This document shows, piece by piece, positions 19,916 through 28,407 of a stretch of DNA of 64,000 nucleotides (position 1 is its first letter; each line of letters begins with the position of its first letter). Under the pieces are notes generated by a model that searched no databases, had not been told where the DNA came from, and saw only the letters and a program-made list of their open reading frames with translations. Source of the DNA: Candidatus Sabulitectum sp. Its GTDB lineage: Bacteria; Fermentibacterota; Fermentibacteria; Fermentibacterales; JCC-6. The position numbers and the translations under genes are program-made. The stretch lies in NCBI GenBank assembly GCA_023145375.1, contig JAGLDY010000022.1:1-64000 (forward strand), written 5' to 3'.

Positions 19916-19927
19916 TACTCAACCTCC

Positions 19928-21718
19928 TTAAGCGTTCTCAAGCTGTATTTTTTCGTTAACAGCTTCGGTGATTCTTTTCTGCAGATCTTTGATCTGTTCT
20001 ATTTCTTCCTCAGGCAGATAACGCATCTTGGCTATGTCCTCTGAAAGAGGGAAATCAAAGATAACCCTGGGGTGTACATCTGCTTCGATAGCCCTGGTCA
20101 TCTCGTTGTAAGTGTGGAGAATAGTGTCCAGCATGAGCTGCTGTTTCCTGCTTGAAGCGAAAGTATCGATGGGGTGGAAGGCATTCTGATGAAGAAAGTC
20201 CTCCCTGAGGCTTCTGGAAGTAAAGAGGATAAGCTGATCCTCTGGAGAAAGACTCTCTGCTCCTACCAGACGGGCTATCTCAAGAAGATTTGACTCATCC
20301 TGAAGAAGAGCCATGGCCTTCCTCACCGCAAGAACCCAGCTGGGGCCAAAGTTCTTGTCATAATACGGTTTCAGATTCTTTGTATAGAGGCTGTAACTGT
20401 CAAGCCAGCCGATGGCTGGGAAGTGACGCATGTAGGCAAGCTCAGCCTGAAGACTCCAGAACACCTTCACCACACGGAGTGTTGACTGAACAACCGGGTC
20501 TGACAGGTCACCTCCGGCGGGACTCACTGCCCCGACAACTGTAAGCTCTCCAATTCTTTCGCCGCCAAGACACTGAACTTTACCGGCTCTTTCGTAGAAC
20601 TCGGCAATACGGGTTCCCAGATATGCGGGATAGCCCTCTTCGCCGGGCATCTCTTCAAGTCTTCCCGACATTTCCCTCATTGCCTCAGCCCAGCGACTGG
20701 TGGAATCCGCCATGAGAGCAACAGAATAACCCATATCACGGAAGTACTCTGCAATTGTGATTCCCGTGTAAACACTTGCCTCTCGGGCAGCAACCGGCAT
20801 GTTGGAAGTATTGGCAACAAGAACGGTCTTCAGGATCAGTGGTTTGCCTGTCTTGGGATCCTTGAGCTCGGGAAATTCCTGAAGAACATCTGTCATCTCA
20901 TTACCGCGTTCTCCGCAACCAACATAGATAACTATTTCAGTATCTGCCCATTTGGCAAGCTGATGCTGGATAACTGTCTTTCCGCTACCGAAAGGTCCCG
21001 GGACACAGGCTGTTCCGCCTTTGCCCACCGGGAAAAAGGTGTCAATGACCCTCTGTCCAGTAATAAGCGGCTCCTCGGGAGCAAGCTTTGTGGTTACCGG
21101 TCTTGATTTACGAACGGGCCATTCCTGGTACATTTTCATCTCAATGGTTTTTCCAGCTTCGGTCTTTACCTTTGCAACCACTGTGTCAATGTTGTAATCG
21201 CCTTTTTCAAGAACAAATGTAACCTCACCACATGATCCCGGCCGAACCATTATTTTGTGGTCTATCAGTTCAGTCTCAGGAACCGTGCCTATCAATTCTC
21301 CACCGGAAACATTCTCTCCCGCTTTAAGCTCGGGTGTAAATGACCAGAGTTTTTCATGGTCAAGTCCGGGAATGTTGATCCCTCTTGTGATCCAGTCTCC
21401 AGCCTGCTCTCTGACCTTGTCCAGTGGGCGCTGAATACCATCGTAGATGGATGTCAACAGACCTGGTCCAAGCTCAACAGAGAGGGGATGACCTGTCTGA
21501 TAAACAGGGTCTCCAGGCTTCAGCCCACCGGTCTCTTCATAAACCTGAACCGATGCCTTGTCTCCCTTTAATTCTATGATCTCACCGATCAGCCGATAAT
21601 CTGAAACAAAGACAACGTCAAACATCTTTGCTTCAGTCATTCCGGTGGCAACCACCAGCGGGCCGGCTATCTTGTCAATCCTGCCATGTATCATTGCTTC
21701 CTCCGACTCACTGCTCAT
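19928..21718 (-). CDS. atpA: V/A-type ATP synthase catalytic subunit A
   Basis: PGPFGSGKTVIQHQLAKWA, CGERGNEMTDVLQEFPEL, MADSTSRWAEAMREMSGRLEEMPGEEGYPAYL. Confidence 0.97.
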   Translation of the reverse strand: MSSESEEAMIHGRIDKIAGPLVVATGMTEAKMFDVVFVSDYRLIGEIIELKGDKASVQVYEETGGLKPGDPVYQTGHPLSVELGPGLLTSIYDGIQRPLDKVREQAGDWITRGINIPGLDHEKLWSFTPELKAGENVSGGELIGTVPETELIDHKIMVRPGSCGEVTFVLEKGDYNIDTVVAKVKTEAGKTIEMKMYQEWPVRKSRPVTTKLAPEEPLITGQRVIDTFFPVGKGGTACVPGPFGSGKTVIQHQLAKWADTEIVIYVGCGERGNEMTDVLQEFPELKDPKTGKPLILKTVLVANTSNMPVAAREASVYTGITIAEYFRDMGYSVALMADSTSRWAEAMREMSGRLEEMPGEEGYPAYLGTRIAEFYERAGKVQCLGGERIGELTVVGAVSPAGGDLSDPVVQSTLRVVKVFWSLQAELAYMRHFPAIGWLDSYSLYTKNLKPYYDKNFGPSWVLAVRKAMALLQDESNLLEIARLVGAESLSPEDQLILFTSRSLREDFLHQNAFHPIDTFASSRKQQLMLDTILHTYNEMTRAIEADVHPRVIFDFPLSEDIAKMRYLPEEEIEQIKDLQKRITEAVNEKIQLENA

Positions 21719-22040
21719 CCTCAGCCATCAGGTCAACACCAACGGCTCTTATTATTAGATTTCTGATAGTGTCCTCTCCCCTGTGCTTCGACCCGGAAAC
21801 TCCGGGTAAAACCACAACAGCAGGGATCGGCATGCTGACAACCTCATCCACTTCGCTCTGGAGATGGTCCAGCATGTCCTCGGTTATCATTATCACCGAG
21901 ACTTTTTCCTTGACCAGGAACTTGAATACTTTAACCGCTTCATGTCCTGTCTCCGGTGTGTATGTTTCCACCCCAAGGGCTCTGAACCCCAGAACGGAAT
22001 CTGCATCACCGATGAAGGCTGTTCTGCCCTTTTCCGCCAT
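21708..22040 (-). CDS. atpF: V/A-type ATP synthase subunit F
   Basis: AFIGDADSVLGFRALGV...VKEKVSVIMITEDMLD; operon position. Confidence 0.92.
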   Translation of the reverse strand: MAEKGRTAFIGDADSVLGFRALGVETYTPETGHEAVKVFKFLVKEKVSVIMITEDMLDHLQSEVDEVVSMPIPAVVVLPGVSGSKHRGEDTIRNLIIRAVGVDLMAEDEQ

Positions 22041-22048
22041 GCTTCCTC

Positions 22049-23023
22049 CTATCCTCTGGGAACCCTGGCGCTGAGGCGCCTGGAGTCAATACCGGCTGCT
22101 TTGCCGGCTGCTACTATTTTTAAATGAGAAGCCTCAAGCTCTCTGCGAAGAACGTAAGCTGCAAGCGGCCCCGGACTGAACATGTTTCCGGCTGCTCTTT
22201 CCAGAATATCCATGGTCATCAGATCACTTTCCTTCTGGAATGCAAGGAATGAACCTGATTCCAACCCCAGTTCAAGCGCTGTTGCTGCCGCTTCAAAACC
22301 CGCTTGTTCTCCCAGGAGAGCTGCCAGTTTGCTGACCCTTACTGCTTCAGCAATCTCTGAAGGTGTGTGATACCCCCCTGACAACATGATCTCTTCAACC
22401 GCCGCCGGAGTCAGTTCTTCACTTCTGCACCTTGCTGCAGTGAGGAAATTCTTTAACTCTATTTTTACCGCAGGAAGGCTTCCAACAGGTTCTTCCAGTT
22501 TGCCAAGATTATCTGCCTCCACCTTTGCTGCAAGCTTGTCCAGAATAGCGTCAAGCAGGGCAGCGGAAGGAGAGTGCAGGGCTTGGATATCCTCAAGAGT
22601 ATCCTGAAAAGAAACAGGCAGGACATCAATGATATTGCTGTCACCCCAGACCCTTTTCATAGCTTCTACTGGAACCATTCCATCAGGTTCCACATCAACA
22701 TCACCGTCTCCTCCCGATGCAAGATTCTTCCAGAGATATCTTGCGTTTCTAACATCTCGTCTCAAGAGAATACCGCGGATAAAGCTCTTGTCACTGGTAA
22801 GGTCTGTAAGCTCTTCCTCTGCACGATAGACTGCGTCCCTTAAAGCTTCATCAAGGCCTTCTTCCGCCTGAAGAAGGGTTCCATACCAGGAATCACCCAG
22901 AATTCTTAAGACTTCATCTCTATCCTCAGCGGTGATAAGCTGGCTCCAGATCCTGTCCGTCAGGAGAGAATCCTCCAGTCCGCTTATCCTGCCGCTGGCA
23001 TATGCGTAAGAACTTCCTGACAC
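22049..23023 (-). CDS. atpC: V/A-type ATP synthase subunit C
   Basis: YAYASGRISGLEDSLLT, DVRNARYLWKNL, RRELEASHLKIVAAGKAAGI; V-ATPase C/AC39 family; operon position. Confidence 0.9.
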   Translation of the reverse strand: MSGSSYAYASGRISGLEDSLLTDRIWSQLITAEDRDEVLRILGDSWYGTLLQAEEGLDEALRDAVYRAEEELTDLTSDKSFIRGILLRRDVRNARYLWKNLASGGDGDVDVEPDGMVPVEAMKRVWGDSNIIDVLPVSFQDTLEDIQALHSPSAALLDAILDKLAAKVEADNLGKLEEPVGSLPAVKIELKNFLTAARCRSEELTPAAVEEIMLSGGYHTPSEIAEAVRVSKLAALLGEQAGFEAAATALELGLESGSFLAFQKESDLMTMDILERAAGNMFSPGPLAAYVLRRELEASHLKIVAAGKAAGIDSRRLSARVPRG

Positions 23024-23025
23024 TG

Positions 23026-23613
23026 TTACTCCACCTGACCCTCCAGCGGCAGAAGCCGCGAGAGCTCCATTACCATGGAATCATGGTGAAGCTCGGAAAT
23101 CATGGAAAGCGTGGCGTTCAGACTAATGTCACCTGCACGCATGAGGACACCACCATGGTCACTGTGCCTGTCTTCCGCTAGAACGAATTGACGCTTTTCC
23201 GTGGAAAGATCCTTCAGAAAGTCCGGGGTTATTCTTCCCGAATCACCGGGGGAAATAACCACCTCAACTGTTCCCTGAAGATCACAATCCTGAAGAAGAG
23301 TTTTCATTAGATCCAGGTAGTCCGGGACGGAAGCAACTTTTTTAACAGAGTCTGATATCATCTGGTCAACCAGTCTTCTGCGATGGCTGAGCAGAGCCTT
23401 CTCCATCTCCCTGCGGGCATGACCCTTCATCTGCCTGGCATTTGCTTCTGTTTTGTTCTTAATTCTATCCACATTTGAGCGGTGCCTGTCCTTTATTCGG
23501 GATCTAACCGAATCAAGGGCTTCCTTCTGCTCATCCCTGGCAGACTGAATGATCGCATCCGCCTCTTTCTTAGCGTCGTTCTCGATCTTCAGCAGTATGG
23601 CTTGAAGTGACAT
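23026..23613 (-). CDS. atpE: V/A-type ATP synthase subunit E
   Basis: N-terminal charged coiled coil KKEADAIIQSARDEQKEAL and C-terminal GGVLMRAGDISLNATLSMI. Confidence 0.88.
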   Translation of the reverse strand: MSLQAILLKIENDAKKEADAIIQSARDEQKEALDSVRSRIKDRHRSNVDRIKNKTEANARQMKGHARREMEKALLSHRRRLVDQMISDSVKKVASVPDYLDLMKTLLQDCDLQGTVEVVISPGDSGRITPDFLKDLSTEKRQFVLAEDRHSDHGGVLMRAGDISLNATLSMISELHHDSMVMELSRLLPLEGQVE

Positions 23614-23623
23614 AGCTGCCCCT

Positions 23624-24085
23624 CTAGCCTATCTGACCCAGCATGAGGAAGGAAACAAGGAATCCCAGAATGGCATAGAACTCTACGAAAACTGCAAGAA
23701 TAAGAGCCTTTGCGCTATCATCAGGCTGCTTCGCGGTCATCATCGCTCCACCGGCACAGACTTTTCCCTGATGAATTCCTGACATAAGACCTGCAAGGGC
23801 AATGGGCAGGCCTGCTGCGAATATCTTCCAGCCAACGACCATTGTTAAAGGATTTTCACCTGTGAACAATGCTATCTTCTGTATAAGAAGGAAGGCAATA
23901 ACGAATCCATAGATTCCCTGGGTTCCAGGCAGAGCAGTAAGAAGAAGGAGCTTTCCGAATTTTTTCGGGTCAACGCTCATGACACCTGTGCTTGCCTGTG
24001 CGGCAATACCAACCCCTACTGCACTTCCAATTCCAGCAAGTGCACAGGCAAGGGCAACGCCCAGATATGCAACTAAGTAATTCAA
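23624..24085 (-). CDS. atpK: V-type ATP synthase subunit K (membrane rotor, double hairpin)
   Basis: LPGTQGIYGFVIAFLL, MSGIHQGKVCAGG, VEFYAILGFLVSFLML. Confidence 0.95.
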   Translation of the reverse strand: MNYLVAYLGVALACALAGIGSAVGVGIAAQASTGVMSVDPKKFGKLLLLTALPGTQGIYGFVIAFLLIQKIALFTGENPLTMVVGWKIFAAGLPIALAGLMSGIHQGKVCAGGAMMTAKQPDDSAKALILAVFVEFYAILGFLVSFLMLGQIG

Positions 24086-24116
24086 TTCAATTCCTCCTTG
24101 TGTTTGTTTCTTTTAA

Positions 24117-26108
24117 CTATCTTTTAATTCTTATATACCTTGGCTCATAACGAAATACCTTGAATGGAACCCCGGTTCCATCATAAAACTTGCTGAAGAA
24201 CTCAACGAACTGCAGCCTGGCCGTATGAATAAAACCACTCAGCGCAGCCATTCCCAGGTTGAATAGGTGACCGGCTACAAGAACCAGTACCGTAAGAACT
24301 ATTCCAATCACTGGAACGCCCCTGAGCATTCCTGCTATCTGATTTATCACAGATGCAATTATCGCGCTTGAAAGGGCAAGGGCAAACAATCTGGAGTAAC
24401 TCAATACATCACCCAGCAGGTTAACAATGCCGTAACAGGCATAAGCTCCAAGACCTGCCTTCCCGCCTATACCCTCTGCCTCTCTGCCCCCCATTATGAA
24501 TATGAGAACGGTACCAAAAGCCAGCATTCCCAGGAACACGCTGTCCCAGATACTCCCTATGGGGTAAATAATTCCAATTAGGAGATAGTGATTGAAAAGC
24601 CAGGGAAACAACCCCAGAAGAGCCAGCATCCAACCGGTCTGATCCACCACCGCCGCTATTCCCTCTCCGGCACTCAGGCGCTTCTTGAGATTTGCTATTA
24701 TTCCCCAGGCAAGCTGTACCAGGCCAAACCCAAGGGTCAGGTAGAGGAACTGCTGGGAAAGAGCAAAGCCGTCAGAAACACCGCGGGTATACCCGGGAAC
24801 CAGTTTGTTCAAAGGCATTGCTGCTTCCTGAAGAAGCTTGGGAAGTGTATCAAACGCCATTCCAAACCAGCCCCCCAGGAGGGTCCCCCAGAAAATACTG
24901 GCAAGTCCGCCCTGGAACATCAGTCTGAAAAGCCTTGTATTCCCCTGCCGTTTCTTTGTGAGGTACCAGCCAATGGCTGAACCGGCAGCAAGAGCAAGAC
25001 CATATCCTGCGTCACCAACGCAGATCCCGAAGAAAAATACATAAAATGGAGCCATAAGCGGCGTGGGATCAGGATCAGCTCCTTCAGGTCTACCGTACAT
25101 GTCTGTGAGCATCAGGTAAGGATCTGTTGTTGCGCTTTCTGAAAGAAAAACAGGGGGGACCTCGTCCTCTTCCAGCTCCAGAAGAGCTAGATCAACCTCT
25201 CCCAGCTTCTCCAGATTTGTTTTTAAGAGAGCAACGTCCTCATCTCTTATCCAGACATGCAGCAGAAGGGAAGAAGCACTGGCTCTTCCGGTGGTGACCG
25301 CATCATCCTGAAGAGCCTGAAGCCCTGCTGCATCAGACAGTGTTTTCAACTGGGGAAGCTTCTGTACCAGCGAGTCAGCCCTCTGAGAAAGTTCGGCTAT
25401 TCTTCTATTGATATTTTCAAGGCTGGCATTGTAGGCAACCAATTCTTCTTTCGGTGTTCCGGAATATCCGCTGAAATCGGAAGCGACAAAACCAGCTTCT
25501 GTTAATCCAGCAGTAACTTCATCGTTACTGTTCATGTGCCACAGAGCAAGGGCCTTCCCGTCTGAAAGCTCTACCAAATGAAAAAGCTCCACATCCTGCT
25601 GCAGCTTTTCCAGAGGAGCAAATCCTTCTCTTGCTGAAACCTGACCTGCCTTCATTGTGATAACACTCTGGGGGTCGTGGTTAATCTGCTTGAATGGCAG
25701 GGGAAGATCACTCCACTCCTGAATGAAATCAATCTTACGCTGATTTTCCTCTGCCCTTGAATTCAGATTTATCAACTCATCGGAAATTTCCACCGCTTCA
25801 AGAGCTACTTTCTCGATCGACCCCTGTTGAAGCACGCTTGACAACTCATCAACAGTTACTGCAGGTAAAGCTTTCCGCTTCTTTGAAAGATTTCTGTCCT
25901 GAAGGAAAGGAATAATCTTTTCAAGAGATGTGTTTAGGGTGGCCAGGGCAGAACGGTCAACCTCATCAACACGGGAAAAGGGGACATTCTCAAGAGTAGA
26001 TATATCTATCAGGTGAATTTTTCCAGTTTTTTCAAGACTGGAAAGAACCTCTTTTTTTCTTGTGGAATGGCAGAGGATCTCTGCCTTTACTACCCTGTCC
26101 TTTGCCAT
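24117..26108 (-). CDS. atpI: V-type ATP synthase subunit I
   Basis: C-terminal multi-TM FYVFFFGICVGDAGYGL, LGDVLSYSRLFALALSSAIIASVINQ, GHLFNLGMAALSGFIHTARLQFVEFFSKFYDGTGVPFKVF. Confidence 0.95.
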   Translation of the reverse strand: MAKDRVVKAEILCHSTRKKEVLSSLEKTGKIHLIDISTLENVPFSRVDEVDRSALATLNTSLEKIIPFLQDRNLSKKRKALPAVTVDELSSVLQQGSIEKVALEAVEISDELINLNSRAEENQRKIDFIQEWSDLPLPFKQINHDPQSVITMKAGQVSAREGFAPLEKLQQDVELFHLVELSDGKALALWHMNSNDEVTAGLTEAGFVASDFSGYSGTPKEELVAYNASLENINRRIAELSQRADSLVQKLPQLKTLSDAAGLQALQDDAVTTGRASASSLLLHVWIRDEDVALLKTNLEKLGEVDLALLELEEDEVPPVFLSESATTDPYLMLTDMYGRPEGADPDPTPLMAPFYVFFFGICVGDAGYGLALAAGSAIGWYLTKKRQGNTRLFRLMFQGGLASIFWGTLLGGWFGMAFDTLPKLLQEAAMPLNKLVPGYTRGVSDGFALSQQFLYLTLGFGLVQLAWGIIANLKKRLSAGEGIAAVVDQTGWMLALLGLFPWLFNHYLLIGIIYPIGSIWDSVFLGMLAFGTVLIFIMGGREAEGIGGKAGLGAYACYGIVNLLGDVLSYSRLFALALSSAIIASVINQIAGMLRGVPVIGIVLTVLVLVAGHLFNLGMAALSGFIHTARLQFVEFFSKFYDGTGVPFKVFRYEPRYIRIKR

Positions 26109-26476
26109 TATTTCTTCTCGCCTTCAATGGCTGAATGAATTAATTCCAGGGCCCTTGGGGCAATACCCTTTGATCTTTCTTCAAGGGCTGTCTTACCGCT
26201 CTCAAGAGAAAGTTTAAGCTTTTCATTCAAAGCGGAGAGCTCTTCCTGGACCTTCTCAATGCCCTTCTCTTCGTATTTCTGCAGTTCCGAACTGTACTCT
26301 TTCTCTATTTCAGATACCCCTGCTGGAATACCGGTTCTTATTCGCCGGGCTTCTTTTGTGGCCTCCTCTACTATTCCCCTGGCGCTATCTTCCGAGGAAA
26401 GAAGGGAATTCAATTTAACACTCACCAAGCTCACCACCCTTATCGTGTGAACAGCAACTCGGGAAAGACTCCGCAA
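26108..26476 (-). CDS. V/A-type ATP synthase peripheral-stalk subunit (G/H-like)
   Basis: First gene of the V-ATPase operon, charged coiled coil, stop overlaps subunit I start; true start may be an internal GTG. Confidence 0.7.
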   Translation of the reverse strand: MRSLSRVAVHTIRVVSLVSVKLNSLLSSEDSARGIVEEATKEARRIRTGIPAGVSEIEKEYSSELQKYEEKGIEKVQEELSALNEKLKLSLESGKTALEERSKGIAPRALELIHSAIEGEKK

Positions 26477-26609
26477 GCACTGTGTAAGTTGTGTATATCA
26501 TTCCATAAACCACTCGAAGTACCGTTCGTAAACAATTACAGCTCAGCTGGTTCTAACGTTCTCCACTAAAAATAGAAGTTTTCAACATTCGTTTGATGTT
26601 AGTTAATAG

Positions 26610-26969
26610 CTACTGCTTAGGCTTGGCTTCCACGCCACTCATGCTACAGTGCCCCTCAAAGAAAACACCCTCCTCAATGGTCAGGGATTTTGTAATGATG
26701 TCTCCTTCTATACGGGAACCATTCTGAAGCTCGAGCTGTTTTTCTGCCTTGATCGTACCGTTCACCGTTCCGCCAATAATTGCATGGGTAACGGAAACAT
26801 CACCTTTTATTCTACCTTCATGACCCACGGTGAGTGTACCGGCAACACTCACTTCTCCCTCCACAAACCCATCAACCCTGAGACCGCCCTGTATTTTTAG
26901 AATCCCGTTAATGGTGCTACCGCCACCGATTGTAGAGTTAATAGCACTATACGAATCGTCTCTAGACAT
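26610..26969 (-). CDS. Bactofilin (polymer-forming cytoskeletal protein)
   Basis: ISTING-like GGGSTINGILKIQGGLRVDGFVEGEVSVAGTLTVGHEGRIKGDVSV beta-helix repeats. Confidence 0.93.
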   Translation of the reverse strand: MSRDDSYSAINSTIGGGSTINGILKIQGGLRVDGFVEGEVSVAGTLTVGHEGRIKGDVSVTHAIIGGTVNGTIKAEKQLELQNGSRIEGDIITKSLTIEEGVFFEGHCSMSGVEAKPKQ

Positions 26970-26992
26970 AACACTTCCTTCTTCTCTCCGAG

Positions 26993-27331
26993 CTATTCCC
27001 CGGAAACTCCGGCAGTTGCCAGATTTTCTATAACAGAACGAGTATCTCGTATTTCCTGTAACTCCAGTTCAATACTGTCCAGTCTACGATTCAACTCTTT
27101 TGCCTGGGCAAGAGAGTCAGAAAGCAAGCTGTTCTTCCTTTGGAACTCTGCAGCTCCCGATACTTCTCCCATCCCCATGGCCAGAACAACTAAAGCCCCG
27201 GCAATAACAAGAAGAAGCAAAGTCGCCACCACACGAAAAACCACAAGCTTTCTGCCTGTTATTATCCATTCTCTACTATTACCCGCCGCATCATGTGGTA
27301 TTATGTTAACAGTAAAGCTTTTATCTCTCAT
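26993..27331 (-). CDS. M23-peptidase-like N-terminal transmembrane/coiled-coil protein lacking the peptidase domain
   Basis: MRDKSFTVNIIPHDAAGNSREWIITGRKLVVFR + TM + coiled coil, then stop; located 23 nt upstream of bactofilin. Confidence 0.6.
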   Translation of the reverse strand: MRDKSFTVNIIPHDAAGNSREWIITGRKLVVFRVVATLLLLVIAGALVVLAMGMGEVSGAAEFQRKNSLLSDSLAQAKELNRRLDSIELELQEIRDTRSVIENLATAGVSGE

Positions 27332-27419
27332 TGAACAAATTGTCTCCCAGCCCCGTGTAGAATACCTGCTAATCTAAAACCGAACTTTTGCAGGGTCAAA
27401 CCGTTTAAAAAAGCAAAGG

Positions 27420-28391
27420 TCACAAACTTGAGAGCATTCTTCGGATCTGCTCCTTTTCCAACCCTGCACCGATGGTGGCCATCAACAACAACCTGATCTT
27501 ATTCCCAGCCATATCTCCTGCGGAGAGAGCTCCCCTGTCAAGAAGATCCATTCCGCCACCGGGATAGGAGTACACCCCAAGAACCCTGCCTTCGTGACAT
27601 CTGCTTGTTATCACCACAAGAACACCGGTGTCCAAGGCTCTCTGGATCGCATCAGCTGTCTCCGGATGAACATTTCCTCTGCCGAATGCCTCCACGACAA
27701 TTCCCCTGTAACCGGTTTCAGTAAGAAAATCTATTACATCATGGCCAAACCCGGCAGCGGTGCGCACAAGACCCACTCTTTTTTCAAGAACGAGAGGTCC
27801 CGGTGGCAGGTTGAGCCTCCAGATAGGCAGACGGTGATAAATGACCCTGTCGTCATCAACAAAACCCAGGGGTCCGTATCCCGGAGAATCAAAACTGCTG
27901 ACATTCGAGGTGCAGGTCTTTGTAACCCTGCCTGCTGCATGTATCTCATCATTTAGAACGATCGTTACTCCCAGATTCTCTGTTTCAGTACATGCCACCC
28001 GAACAGCGCTTCTGATGTTGCGGGGTCCGTCTACTCCAAGTTCACTACTGCTTCTCATTGCTGCGGTAAAAACCACCGGAAGGCTGCCTTCGAGATGTAT
28101 GTCCGCCATAAACGCTGTTTCCTCGAGGGTGTCTGTTCCATGGGTGACAACCACTCCATCAAACTCTTTTGATATCTCAAGATCCCTCAGCTCATTTGAG
28201 ATATCCGCCATGATCTCAGGGGTGATATGGGGGCTGGGCAGACTTAGATACTTTCTCACTGTTATCTCTGTATCCTGGATCGTCTGTATGCTGCCTGTAT
28301 CTATATTGGCATGGTGGTCTAAATTCAGCCCCCTGCCTGTTTTCAACATTTCTATGGTTCCTCCTGTGGAAAGAACCAGTATTCTTTTCAT
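27420..28391 (-). CDS. Asparaginase
   Basis: ILVLSTGGTIEM and VVVTHGTDTLEETAF signatures. Confidence 0.92.
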   Translation of the reverse strand: MKRILVLSTGGTIEMLKTGRGLNLDHHANIDTGSIQTIQDTEITVRKYLSLPSPHITPEIMADISNELRDLEISKEFDGVVVTHGTDTLEETAFMADIHLEGSLPVVFTAAMRSSSELGVDGPRNIRSAVRVACTETENLGVTIVLNDEIHAAGRVTKTCTSNVSSFDSPGYGPLGFVDDDRVIYHRLPIWRLNLPPGPLVLEKRVGLVRTAAGFGHDVIDFLTETGYRGIVVEAFGRGNVHPETADAIQRALDTGVLVVITSRCHEGRVLGVYSYPGGGMDLLDRGALSAGDMAGNKIRLLLMATIGAGLEKEQIRRMLSSL

Positions 28392-28407
28392 TTCACTCCT
28401 GCTAAAA

